Positions 9,183-16,595 of a DNA stretch of 64,000 bases are shown in pieces (position 1 is the first letter of the stretch; each line of letters starts with the position of its first letter). Position numbers and translations under genes: made by a program. Where the stretch lies: positions 444,478 to 508,477 of the forward strand of contig JAKIWV010000002.1 of NCBI GenBank assembly GCA_022749815.1, read 5' to 3'. Below the pieces are notes generated by a model. It saw nothing but the letters and a program-made list of their open reading frames with translations, did no database searches and was not told where the DNA came from. Source of the stretch: Thermoplasmata archaeon (lineage in GTDB: Archaea > Thermoplasmatota > Thermoplasmata > Lutacidiplasmatales > UBA184).

Positions 9183-9620
9183 ATGGAGGTCGTCCGAGCC
9201 CGCCCTGTCGTGCTGGTCGACGCGAACGCATTGTTGTTGCCGTTCACCGCGCACTTCCGGCTGGAGGAGGAGATCTTCGCTCAGGTCGACGGAGCACGCA
9301 TCCTGGTGCCCGAGTCGGTTCTCGGAGAACTCGAGCAGGTGGCGTCGCGGGGAACGCCCAATGCGCGAGCGGCGCGCGAGTACGCGCGCCGGTTCGAAAC
9401 CGCTGAGACCGAGTCGCAGGGCGACGACGCGCTAGTCGAGCTCGGCCGTCAGATGCGTGCGTGGGTGCTCACCGGCGACCGGGCACTCCGTAGCCGGCTT
9501 TTGGAAGCGGGGGTACGCGTACTCTTTCCTCGGGGGAAATCGCACCTCGACCGGGCCGTCTCCCCCCGTCGACCGGTCCCCGCGCCTCGCCGTCGAAGAC
9601 CCCGTTCGGGTAAGCGTTAA
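9183..9620 (+). CDS. PIN-domain nuclease, archaeal Fcf1/Utp24-like
   Basis: A 145-residue PIN domain. The first acidic residue lies in VVLVDANALLLPF, a second acidic cluster in VPESVLGELEQV, and the third and fourth in GDDALVEL and LTGDRALRSRL, giving the usual four-acid metal site. The DANALLMPF-like start and the late R-x-K-x-H segment resemble archaeal homologues of the rRNA-processing nuclease Fcf1/Utp24 rather than a toxin; no antitoxin gene lies beside it. The C-terminal ~20 residues are Arg/Pro-rich, possibly RNA-binding. It begins 1 base after the acyl-CoA ligase stop, so the two genes are probably cotranscribed. A VapC-type role cannot be excluded. Confidence 0.8.
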   Translation: MEVVRARPVVLVDANALLLPFTAHFRLEEEIFAQVDGARILVPESVLGELEQVASRGTPNARAAREYARRFETAETESQGDDALVELGRQMRAWVLTGDRALRSRLLEAGVRVLFPRGKSHLDRAVSPRRPVPAPRRRRPRSGKR

Positions 9621-9667
9621 GGTCCGCTTTCCGCTCCGCGGGCCCGTCTCGCGGGTAGGACGCCTCG

Positions 9668-10732
9668 ATGAGCGACGATCAGGACCTGATGCTGCCGGAT
9701 TACCCGGCCATCTTCGGCAGCGGGATCATCGGGGTCTGCGACGTCTGCGGCAAGCGTCAGGCTGTCATTGTGCTCCAGAAGGAACGGTTCAAGCTCTGCG
9801 TCCTCGACTTTCTGAACAAGAGCTGGCTCACGACACCGACCAAGCCCGGCGCCCCTCTCCCAGCGTACCGGAGCGACCGGATATGGTTCGACACGTCGGT
9901 CGTGAAAACGGGTCGGTGTTCGGCCATCCTCCTCACCCCGACGAAGGTCGTGCGGCATCCCACGGTACTGATCACTCCGGATGTGTACGGACTGACGACG
10001 GTTCTCCTCGATGCAGGAATCCGGTTCGCTCGCGAGGGCTATGAGGTGCTCATCCCGGAAGTGGGAAAGGCGCCGGGGATCGGGTTCCTAGAATTCGCCA
10101 CCACGCGGTCGGGCGCCTACTTTGCGGGAGGGGTCTCGCTCCAATCCGCCCGGATCCGGAAACTGGTTCTATTCTTCCAGGATGCTTTGACATGCCTACG
10201 CGCCCGCCCGGTCGCCGACCCCGACAAAACCGCCGTCTTCGGCCTCGGCTTCGGGGGTTCTCTCGCCTTGGGAGTGGCCGGCGAGGAGCAGAAGCTCAGC
10301 GCGGTCGTCCTCGCCTACCCGATGCCCGTTCGACCGGCGGGCTACGCGGACCTGATCACGGCCCCCGTGCTCTTCGTGAACGCGGGTCGGGACTCCGCCT
10401 CACGCCGGACTCGCCGGTCCTTCGAAGCGCGCACCGGTCAGCTCGGCTCCCCCGTCGAGTACGCCGACTTCCCGAAGGCCCGCCGCCATTTCATGTCGCG
10501 GGACCTCGGCGCCTACGACCTAGCGCTCGCGGAGGCCGCTTGGGGGCGGATTCTGACGTTCCTCAAGGCCCGCCTCCAACCGCCTCCGCCGAGGCCCTCC
10601 GCACCTCCCAAACCGGTGGCGCCTCCGGCAAGCATCGCGACCGTCCCCAAGCCCCCGGTTATCCCAACCCCTGCTCCGACTGTCTCCACCAATGCTCCTC
10701 CCACGCCGGCTCCTCCGGCCGTTAGTGGGTAA
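9668..10732 (+). CDS. Dienelactone hydrolase-like protein, nucleophile missing
   Basis: A 354-residue protein. The first ~50 residues hold a half zinc-knuckle (CDVCGKRQ...LC). Residues ~85-305 look like the alpha/beta-hydrolase fold of dienelactone hydrolases: TVLITPDVYGL, a nucleophile-elbow region FGLGFGGSLAL, an Asp in VLFVNAGRDS and a His in ARRHFMSRD. In canonical members the elbow is GFCFGG with a catalytic Cys; here that position is Gly, so ordinary hydrolase activity is doubtful. The last ~45 residues are Pro/Ala-rich and probably disordered. It may be a binding or scaffold derivative. It follows the PIN gene by ~47 bases on the same strand. Confidence 0.7.
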   Translation: MSDDQDLMLPDYPAIFGSGIIGVCDVCGKRQAVIVLQKERFKLCVLDFLNKSWLTTPTKPGAPLPAYRSDRIWFDTSVVKTGRCSAILLTPTKVVRHPTVLITPDVYGLTTVLLDAGIRFAREGYEVLIPEVGKAPGIGFLEFATTRSGAYFAGGVSLQSARIRKLVLFFQDALTCLRARPVADPDKTAVFGLGFGGSLALGVAGEEQKLSAVVLAYPMPVRPAGYADLITAPVLFVNAGRDSASRRTRRSFEARTGQLGSPVEYADFPKARRHFMSRDLGAYDLALAEAAWGRILTFLKARLQPPPPRPSAPPKPVAPPASIATVPKPPVIPTPAPTVSTNAPPTPAPPAVSG

Positions 10733-10752
10733 ATCCCGCCCGCCCCGGCGAC

Positions 10753-11166
10753 CTAGGGGTCTCTCGGAACGCCCGCCGCCGTTTCAATTAGTTCCTTCGC
10801 AGCGCCGATGAAGCGCATGATCTTCGCCGGATTCCCCGACATCTTGATCGTTCCGCCGAGGAAGGCCTTCACCGGGTCCAGCTCCCGGCGCAGGATCCGT
10901 TGCCAGTTCTCCCGGGTCGCGCGGAACACGAACTCCGGATTCACGGTCGTCGAGTCCTCGACGTACCGGGCCTCCTTGCAGGTCCCATGAGACAGGTCGA
11001 GGTAGATCCCAGGGCTCTTCCCGGCCGGGGTGTCGGCGAGGACTTCGAGCATGAAGTCGCCTTCCCAAGCGGCGGCCGCTTGGGCGTACGCCGAGTTTTC
11101 ATTGAGCGCCCCTCGAAAGAGAGTCGCCCACTCAGCCGAAGGAAACTCGGGCATCCAACCCGTCAC
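10753..11166 (-). CDS. SCP-2 sterol-transfer domain protein
   Basis: A 137-residue protein resembling stand-alone SCP-2 domains. The C-terminal half carries the typical FVFRATRENWQRILRREL...AFLGGTIKMSGNPAKIMRF pattern, in which the domain's last strands and helix precede a small hydrophobic ligand tunnel. Such proteins bind lipids or acyl-CoA in the cytosol and often accompany beta-oxidation genes; a 3-hydroxyacyl-CoA dehydrogenase and thiolase lie within 3.5 kb. The stop codon is TAG. It is divergent from the FMN reductase gene. The ligand is unknown. Confidence 0.82.
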   Translation of the reverse strand: MTGWMPEFPSAEWATLFRGALNENSAYAQAAAAWEGDFMLEVLADTPAGKSPGIYLDLSHGTCKEARYVEDSTTVNPEFVFRATRENWQRILRRELDPVKAFLGGTIKMSGNPAKIMRFIGAAKELIETAAGVPRDP

Positions 11167-11286
11167 CCGAGGGACGCTCGTCGCTCAAGAACTCTCTGGT
11201 GCGCGATTCCCGCTTCGCGCCCTGCCGTCCGCCAGTAGACTGCCGGTTGGTGCGTGATCATAACCCGAGAGGGGCAAGCGGAACCG

Positions 11287-11739
11287 ATGGGGCAGGACCT
11301 TCCGATACTCCTCGGTACCGTTCGAGCCGATCGTCGAACGAACCACGTGGCTCGGTACGTCCAGGGGCTGCTCGCGAAACGCCCAGGCGTGGCGACTCAC
11401 CTCTGGGATCCCGTGGACCTGCCGTTCAGCAACCTCGTACGCCGTGAGTGGGAGATGACCGAACGACCCGTCGCCGTTGACGAATTCGTCCGGGCCATGG
11501 CCCTTGCGGATGGCTTTGTGCTCGTCACGCCGGAGTACAATTTCGGGATCCCAGGCACGCTGAAGAATCTCCTCGACCACCTCTTCGACGAGTGGAACCG
11601 GAAACCGTTCGGTTTCGTGACCACGGGGGGGATGGTCGGCGGTGTGCGGGCCCAAGATCAGCTCCGTCAGGTCATCTCGGGGGTCCGTGCAGTGACGATC
11701 CCGACGGCGATTCCCGTGCCCAGGGTCAACATCGCATAG
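11287..11739 (+). CDS. NADPH-dependent FMN reductase, cut short by an in-frame TAG
   Basis: A flavodoxin-fold reductase of the NADPH-dependent FMN/azo-/chromate-reductase family. Seen: LLGTVRADRRTNHVA (FMN phosphate loop), the TPEYNFGIPGTLKNLLDH motif characteristic of the family, and TTGGMVGGVRAQDQLR. I chose the ATG at 11287; the frame is open from a GTG at 11254. The coding sequence ends at TAG 11737-11739, about 40 codons earlier than expected, and the same frame continues with family-like C-terminal sequence (see the entry at 11740). The product lacks the last helix and may be unstable or inactive. Isolated gene, divergent from SCP2. Confidence 0.75.
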   Translation: MGQDLPILLGTVRADRRTNHVARYVQGLLAKRPGVATHLWDPVDLPFSNLVRREWEMTERPVAVDEFVRAMALADGFVLVTPEYNFGIPGTLKNLLDHLFDEWNRKPFGFVTTGGMVGGVRAQDQLRQVISGVRAVTIPTAIPVPRVNIA

Positions 11740-11868
11740 GACGCCGACGGCCCGAAAGCGGATCGAGCGGACTGGGACGCCCGTTTCGGCCGATTCTTCT
11801 ACGAGCTCGAGTGGTATGCTCGCGCCCTCCAGCGGGCCCGAGCAGAGCCAGTCCCCCCCCCGGCGTGA
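11740..11868 (+). pseudogene. Detached C-terminal tail of the FMN reductase
   Basis: Reading on in frame after the TAG gives DADGPKADRADWDARFGRFF and then YELEWYARALQRARA before a TGA at 11866. Such a helix ending in 'L-WYARAL' is what the family normally has at its C-terminus. A single-base change of TAG to a sense codon would restore a ~193-residue protein. Point-mutation pseudogene, stop readthrough and sequencing error are all possible. Confidence 0.6.
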
Positions 11869-11870
11869 AC

Positions 11871-12833
11871 CTAGGTGTACTCGTAGAACCCCCGGCCGGT
11901 CTTGCGGCCGAAGTGACCGGCATCGACCAGTCGACGGAGCATCGGCGGAGCGCGGTACTTCGGGTCTTCGAACTCGCGATACAAGGTGTCCATCACGTCC
12001 AGGGTCACGTCCAGTCCCACGAGGTCGGCCAGCTCGAACGGGCCCATGGGCATCCCGGCACCCGCCTTCATCGCCTGGTCGATGTCCCGGGCGCTGGCCA
12101 ATCCCTCTTGGAGAGCGAAACACGCCTCGGCCATGACGGGGATCAAGAGGCGGTTCACTACGAACCCGGGGGATTCCTGAACCCGGATGGGGACCATCGG
12201 ATAGCGATGATTCCGCAGGCCTTGCAGGAACTCGATGGTGTCGGTGATCACGTCCTCGCGCGTATCCACGCCGCCGGCCACTTCGACGAGTGGCAGGGTG
12301 ACCGGGGGATTGAAGAAGTGCGTCACGAGGATCTGCGGCGTGTGACCGAGGCCTTTGGCGAGCCGGGTGATCGACAGAGAAGAGGTGTTGGAACCTAGGA
12401 TGGCATGCTCGGGCAACACGGCATCGAGTGCCTCGAAGACTCCACGCTTGATGTCGGTCTTCTCGAACGCCGCCTCGACGACGAAGTCGACTCCAGCGAA
12501 TGGTTCCCAGGTCGTCGTACCACGGACGCGGGCCACGATCTCGTCGCCGCGGGCCCGGCTGACCTTCGGTGCGAGCCGGTGCTGAATCGTCGTCGTTTGA
12601 GACTCGGTCAGCTCGACTCCCAGCTCCCGGATCCGGGCGACCTCTTTCTCGGCCCGCTCGGCGTGGAACCGGACGAGGTCATCGACGTGTTGCCTCACCC
12701 GCGCGAGCCCCCTCTCGACCTGGGCAGCGTCGAGGTCCTTGATCACGACCTCAATCCCATTGAGGGCCAGCACTTCAGCAATTGCGGCGCCCATCGTCCC
12801 GGCGCCGACGACTCCGGCGTGCTTGACGTGCAT
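11871..12833 (-). CDS. 3-hydroxyacyl-CoA dehydrogenase
   Basis: A 320-residue enzyme from the ATG at 12833; the frame is open upstream to 13019, but that part overlaps the tRNA-Ser gene and is not coding. The N-terminal NAD loop is GVVGAGTMGAAIAE, followed by the SNTSSLSIT region, the catalytic His-Glu relay in THFFNPP and PLVEVAGG, and the C-terminal domain GPFELADLVGLDVTLDVM. It oxidises L-3-hydroxyacyl-CoA to 3-ketoacyl-CoA with NAD+. A helical insertion of about 50 residues between the first strands and the ARVRGTT segment is typical of the stand-alone HBD form. With the acyl-CoA ligase, SCP2 and thiolase genes it suggests beta-oxidation-type chemistry. Confidence 0.93.
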   Translation of the reverse strand: MHVKHAGVVGAGTMGAAIAEVLALNGIEVVIKDLDAAQVERGLARVRQHVDDLVRFHAERAEKEVARIRELGVELTESQTTTIQHRLAPKVSRARGDEIVARVRGTTTWEPFAGVDFVVEAAFEKTDIKRGVFEALDAVLPEHAILGSNTSSLSITRLAKGLGHTPQILVTHFFNPPVTLPLVEVAGGVDTREDVITDTIEFLQGLRNHRYPMVPIRVQESPGFVVNRLLIPVMAEACFALQEGLASARDIDQAMKAGAGMPMGPFELADLVGLDVTLDVMDTLYREFEDPKYRAPPMLRRLVDAGHFGRKTGRGFYEYT

Positions 12834-12915
12834 CCGGCGCTCCGAACCTTGGAGCGGTCGAGCCCTACATAAGCGCGAGGAGGAGAGCGGTCTCCTCGGG
12901 CGCCGGCAGGGCCGA

Positions 12916-12926
12916 ACTATTAAACC
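12916..12926 (+). promoter_or_regulatory. TATA box of tRNA-Ser
   Basis: ACTATTAAACC begins 35 bases before the first base of the tRNA, a suitable spacing for archaeal TBP/TFB initiation. Confidence 0.6.
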
Positions 12927-12950
12927 AACGGGCGGAACTGTCCCCCGTGC

Positions 12951-13066
12951 GCGGGGATGGCCCAGCCCGGTAAGGCGCTGGATTGCTAATCCAGTGGTGA
13001 TTTCACCTCGGGGGTTCAAAGGAAGGCCGGCCGCGAACCGACCTTCGGAAAATCCCCCTCCCCGCG
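12951..13066 (+). tRNA. tRNA-Ser(GCT) interrupted in the T-loop
   Basis: A class II tRNA. Acceptor GCGGGGA pairs with TCCCCGC at 13059-13065 and the discriminator is G. The D-arm follows, then the anticodon stem CTGGA/TCCAG around TTGCTAA (anticodon GCT) and a long variable arm GGTGATTTCACC. The T-stem GGGGG is followed by TTCAAA; then 32 extra bases (13021-13052) precede T and CCCCC. Removing them gives a standard T-arm GGGGG-TTCAAAT-CCCCC and an 84-base tRNA. The exact splice points are ambiguous over three A residues. No CCA is encoded. Confidence 0.88.
13021..13052 (+). other. Putative noncanonical tRNA intron (32 bases)
   Basis: The insert lies between T-loop bases of tRNA-Ser. It contains a hairpin, GAAGG at 13022-13026 with CCTTC at 13042-13046. 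I could not draw a perfect canonical bulge-helix-bulge, so a relaxed motif would have to be assumed. Confidence 0.6.
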
Positions 13067-13094
13067 TCGCCTCCCATTCCTTGGAGTGTCGAGC

Positions 13095-13400
13095 TCAAAG
13101 GACGCGATAGACCGAGCCTTCGAGCGCGATCGTCACCTCGTCGCCGACCGCCGGCAGCTCCCGGGACACGACGGCCAGCAGCCGGATCCCCTCCGCAATC
13201 TCGACCAGCGCCAACCGGTGGGGGGAGGTCCAGCCGGTGGCGGGTGCGGACAATTCGGTTGCGGCGAGCACGGTGCCTCTCGGCGGGAGTTCGGTCGTTC
13301 CGACCTCAGAAGACCCGCACCGGGGACACGCCCCCGGCCGCGGGAGAAAGCCCGCGTGGCAGCTCCCACAACGGCTCATTTCGAGCAATCGGGCCGTCAT
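13095..13400 (-). CDS. DUF35 zinc-ribbon/OB-fold acyl-CoA-binding protein
   Basis: A 101-residue DUF35 protein. The N-terminal rubredoxin-like zinc ribbon has CGSC and CPRCG; the remainder is a short OB-fold (GTVLAATELSAP to VGDEVTIALEG). These proteins normally bind beside a thiolase and help channel acyl-CoA intermediates, as in the archaeal thiolase/HMG-CoA synthase/DUF35 complex. Here the gene starts 1 base after the stop of a thiolase-like gene on the same strand, which fits a two-subunit complex. No HMG-CoA synthase gene is nearby. Confidence 0.88.
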   Translation of the reverse strand: MTARLLEMSRCGSCHAGFLPRPGACPRCGSSEVGTTELPPRGTVLAATELSAPATGWTSPHRLALVEIAEGIRLLAVVSRELPAVGDEVTIALEGSVYRVL

Positions 13401-13401
13401 C

Positions 13402-14538
13402 CTAGGTCGGCCCCCGACGTCCTAGGATGGTGACGAAATTGTGGCTGGCGAGGCCGCCGATCGATAGCGCAAGCCCGGCTCCCCCCGGGCGTCCGAGCTG
13501 AGTCGCCCCTGCCTCTCCCTGGAGTTGACGACTGACTTCAACGAGTTGGGCCAACCCCGAAGCGCCGACGGGGTGGCCCTTCCCGAGAAGTCCGCCCGAC
13601 GGATTGACAGGGAACCGGCCCGCGGGGGCCGTGGCTCCACCCTCGACCCAGCGGCTCGCTTCACCGTGGCCACAGGCCCCGATATCCTCGAGGTCGATCA
13701 GGAGGAATGGGGCGAAGGCGTCATGGAGCTCGGCGAATGCGATCTCCTTTCGCGTGAGTTTCGCCATCGAATAGGCCCGTTCCGCCGCGACCCGGCTGGC
13801 ACGGAAGGAGGTCACGTCCTCCCGGTCGGAGACGAGGAGCTGGTCGAAGCCCTGACCCAGGCCGAGAATCGAAGCGGGGCCCTCTCCGCGGGAGAGCACC
13901 ACCGCGGCGGCCCCATCGCTGATCGCTGAACAGTGCAACAACCGAAGCGGGGTCGATACCATCCGGCTTGCCGAGACCTCTTCCGTCGTTACCGGCGTGG
14001 AGAACTGGGCCATGGGGTTCCGAACGGCGGCTGCCCGGGCGAGTACGGTAACGAGATCGAAGATCCCCGACGGGGTGTCGTGTCGGGCGGCGTACAGCTG
14101 AGTCACCAAGGCGGCGAGGGCTGGCATTGTCGCCCCCGCGGCCTGTTCCTGGGGGGCGAGAGAGCGCGCCAGGATCCGCGCCGCATCGGCGGTTGGAAGG
14201 GCCGACATCTTCTCGCCGGCCACCACCAGCACCCTTCGGAATTGACCGGACGCGATCGCCATCGCGCCCGAGTGGAATGCAGCAGCGCCCGTTGCCGACG
14301 CCGCCTCGACCCGCCAGCCCGCCGCCGATTCGAGACTCAACCGGTCGGCCAGACGGCTCGTGACGTTCTCGACCTCCGCGAGGGAGCCGGCGGCCATCGT
14401 TCCGACGACGAGGGCATCGATCGGCTTTCGGCCCGCCCCCTCGAGGGCGGCCGTGCCGGCTTCGGCGAGCAGGTCGACCAGGGACTCCGGGCGTCGACCG
14501 AAACGTGCGAGACCCGAGGACTGGACGTGGACGCGCAC
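13402..14538 (-). CDS. Thiolase-fold protein with Cys-to-Ser change at the nucleophile
   Basis: A 378-residue thiolase/SCPx-like protein. Landmarks are VEAASATGAAAFHSGAMAI, VAGEKMS, the ELHDAFAP segment, and NPSGGLLGKGHPVGASGLAQ with its catalytic His. At the nucleophile position, where relatives read 'EAACASG', this protein reads EAASATG, so the acyl-accepting Cys is Ser. It may be a non-thiolytic partner, or use another residue. It is paired with DUF35 (1-base gap) and follows the Hjc-like gene by 3 bases. The start is GTG. The N-terminus is shorter than classical thiolases, as in other archaeal SCPx-like members. Confidence 0.85.
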   Translation of the reverse strand: MRVHVQSSGLARFGRRPESLVDLLAEAGTAALEGAGRKPIDALVVGTMAAGSLAEVENVTSRLADRLSLESAAGWRVEAASATGAAAFHSGAMAIASGQFRRVLVVAGEKMSALPTADAARILARSLAPQEQAAGATMPALAALVTQLYAARHDTPSGIFDLVTVLARAAAVRNPMAQFSTPVTTEEVSASRMVSTPLRLLHCSAISDGAAAVVLSRGEGPASILGLGQGFDQLLVSDREDVTSFRASRVAAERAYSMAKLTRKEIAFAELHDAFAPFLLIDLEDIGACGHGEASRWVEGGATAPAGRFPVNPSGGLLGKGHPVGASGLAQLVEVSRQLQGEAGATQLGRPGGAGLALSIGGLASHNFVTILGRRGPT

Positions 14539-14541
14539 GCG

Positions 14542-15090
14542 CTACGCCCCAACGTCGGGGTCGAAGAGGGTGAAGAGCCGGTCGAGGAAGGTGCTCAGCG
14601 GGAGCCCGTTCTTCCAGCGCAATACTCCGTTTCCCTCTCGCGTCCGCTCGATCTGAGGCACGTGATTGCGTAAGAGCGCCACACGACCGTGGGTGCGATT
14701 GTCCGTTTGGGGGGTGAAGAGTCGCCAAGGTTCGGCCCGCCGGCCTCCCAGTCGGCGATAGGCGTACAGAACTACGAGCCCCCCTCGATTAGCCGCCTCG
14801 AGGTGCTCGTCGAGTTGGTCCGTCATGCGGCCGCTATCCGAGGAAAACCGGATCACATCGTCCGCCGACGCTTTCGCTTCGATCGGGAAGGCAAACCCGG
14901 CGCGCATCGCGACGAGGTCGAATCCGTGCGAACCCGCCGCCCGTACGACCAAGAATGGCCCTTGCTTCAACCGTTCGAGGATCGGTCGTTGTTCCGGTGG
15001 CAGGTACCGGGCGTAGTGGCGGAGCGCCTCGCGCTCGCCCTCGAGGAGCGACCGGAGTTCCCGCTCGTACTGGGACGCGCCGACGCCCAC
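14542..15090 (-). CDS. Hjc-like Holliday-junction-resolvase-fold nuclease
   Basis: A 182-residue protein whose first ~90 residues match archaeal Hjc: an early acidic residue in QYERELRSLL, then FLVVRAAGSHGFDLVAM, corresponding to the RxAgSxGxxDiiA motif with the catalytic Asp, and PIEAKAS with the E-x-K pair. Canonical Hjc is about 120-140 residues; this one has an insertion after the first helix and a C-terminal extension of ~70 residues with Trp/Arg-rich strands. Hjc resolves four-way DNA junctions during recombination. The start is GTG. The gene is divergent from an AAA+ ATPase gene across a short shared promoter region, which hints at a DNA-transaction module. Confidence 0.78.
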   Translation of the reverse strand: MGVGASQYERELRSLLEGEREALRHYARYLPPEQRPILERLKQGPFLVVRAAGSHGFDLVAMRAGFAFPIEAKASADDVIRFSSDSGRMTDQLDEHLEAANRGGLVVLYAYRRLGGRRAEPWRLFTPQTDNRTHGRVALLRNHVPQIERTREGNGVLRWKNGLPLSTFLDRLFTLFDPDVGA

Positions 15091-15110
15091 GAGCGGCCGA
15101 CAGTGACCAA

Positions 15111-15120
15111 ACTAATTAGG
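15111..15120. promoter_or_regulatory. Shared divergent TATA-like element
   Basis: ACTAATTAGG is nearly palindromic. It lies 27 bases before the ATPase start (15147) and about 21 bases from the Hjc-like start (15090), so it could serve either direction. Confidence 0.4.
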
Positions 15121-15146
15121 TTGGGCGTCGCATTCGAACGAAGCAC

Positions 15147-16595
15147 GTGGCGACCTCGGGGACCCTCGAACTGACGAGCGAGGAACGGGCGATCGCGCGC
15201 TCGTTCCTTGGCGTTCTCGAGGAGGCCGACCGGGCCGGGGCTCGCCGGGCGTGGGCCGGCCCGCCTCGCTTCCGATCATCGGAGCTCCGCCGCCGGTTGC
15301 TTCGGGATCGGGTGTTCGGCGACCCCTTCCGGCTCCTCGGTCGTCTCAAACGTCGGGGGTTGCTCGACGAGGGCGCTGGGGGGACCACCGACCGGGTGTA
15401 CTCCGTCCCGTTCCCGGTCGAGCTCCGGGAACTGCTCATCGCGGAGCTCCAGCCTCCGGAACTCGCCGAACCCGGCGGATTCCATCCCGTACCGGATGAA
15501 AGGAGCGAGATCCGGTCGATGGATTCGGACTTCCTGGGTCACCTGCAGGACGTGCTCCGGAATCGGCTCGACGAGACGGTGGCCTTCGGCCGTGGATTTT
15601 CCGCGGCCCAGCTCGCCACGTATCTGAGGGACCTGTTCGGCGAAGCCCTCTACCTGGACATCCTGATCTCGATGCTCCAGCAGTATGCCTTGGCCGATGT
15701 CCCCCTCCTCGCGCCGACCGGACGGTCGACCGGAAGCAGCGGGTTCCATCTGGCCTTCTTTGGCCCGCCGGGAACGGGGAAGACGTTCGCCATCGACGAC
15801 ATGGTCCGGGGAAATCCCCGGTCCGCCATACCGGCTCACGGACTTCCCGGCCGGAACCGATACTGTGGCGGGATCACCCCGGCGCAGTTCCTCCGCGTCG
15901 GGGCGTACTATTCCGGCCGAACGTTCAATTTCATCGTCCCCGAGTTCAACGACTGGTTCAAGTATCGAGGGATGGTCGAACCGCTCAAGCTCGTCATGGA
16001 GCAGCGGGAGGTGAAGTGGGAGACCACCCTGGGGACGGTGGGTCCATACACCTTCCATTCGTTCTTCTCGGTCAACTACAACGTCCGAACGGCCGGTGCC
16101 TCGGACTACTGGACCACGATCGCGGACCCCAACTTCGCCGCCCTCGAGGACCGGATGTTGCTCCGCTTCCACCAGATGACCCGCGACCGGTTCCGGGCCG
16201 TCGAGGCGAGCGCGGAACGGCTCGAGCTCGGCGAAATCGACTTTTCGCTCGCCGAGAAGATCCGGGACCACCTGACCTTGATCTATGCCGCTCAGACCGG
16301 GCATCCACTGGTCGCGGGCCGGTTGAAGACCAAGCCCGTGCGTCTCGATCCCGGCTTGTACCGTCAGCTTCGACAGGTGTCGGAAGCGGCCCTGGCCGGT
16401 CGCAGTTTCCCCCGGTTCTCGCCCCGCCTCAAGTCCCGGGCCGTCAAGCTCGCCGCCGCGGCGGCCATCGTGGGCTACTTCCGACACGACCGCGACGCCA
16501 CGCTGGGGGAGGGGCCCAAAGAGGTCGAGCTCGCGAGGTCCTTCTACGAAGAGGAGATCCGTGTCCGTGAAGGACGTCGAGGCGTCGCGCGTTAA
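15147..16595 (+). CDS. MCM/Mg-chelatase-like AAA+ ATPase with winged helix
   Basis: A 482-residue protein. Residues ~1-110 look like a winged-helix DNA-binding region; then come a helical linker and an AAA+ core from about residue 205. Walker A is GPPGTGKTF. The Walker B position reads FNFIVPEFND, where DE is expected. A helix-2-insert-like segment LKLVMEQREVKWET precedes sensor 1 (SVNYN), and an arginine-finger-like LEDRMLLRF follows. This order matches the MCM/magnesium-chelatase clade. It probably remodels DNA or a protein partner in the cytoplasm. The start is GTG. It overlaps the zinc-ribbon gene by 35 bases, so the two are likely coupled. The function is otherwise unknown. Confidence 0.7.
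   Translation: MATSGTLELTSEERAIARSFLGVLEEADRAGARRAWAGPPRFRSSELRRRLLRDRVFGDPFRLLGRLKRRGLLDEGAGGTTDRVYSVPFPVELRELLIAELQPPELAEPGGFHPVPDERSEIRSMDSDFLGHLQDVLRNRLDETVAFGRGFSAAQLATYLRDLFGEALYLDILISMLQQYALADVPLLAPTGRSTGSSGFHLAFFGPPGTGKTFAIDDMVRGNPRSAIPAHGLPGRNRYCGGITPAQFLRVGAYYSGRTFNFIVPEFNDWFKYRGMVEPLKLVMEQREVKWETTLGTVGPYTFHSFFSVNYNVRTAGASDYWTTIADPNFAALEDRMLLRFHQMTRDRFRAVEASAERLELGEIDFSLAEKIRDHLTLIYAAQTGHPLVAGRLKTKPVRLDPGLYRQLRQVSEAALAGRSFPRFSPRLKSRAVKLAAAAAIVGYFRHDRDATLGEGPKEVELARSFYEEEIRVREGRRGVAR

Noticed and set aside
9183-9620. PIN protein as a VapC toxin
   Set aside because: No antitoxin gene lies beside it, and the start and C-terminal segments fit the archaeal Fcf1/Utp24-like group better.
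11737-11739. TAG as a pyrrolysine codon
   Set aside because: Several genes here, including rps11, rpoD, the proteasome alpha gene and SCP2, use TAG as their normal stop, and no pyl genes are seen. Kept only as a remote option.
13721-14728. 335-residue minus-strand open frame
   Set aside because: Out-of-frame reading of the thiolase gene; Arg/Gly/Pro-rich with no recognisable motif.
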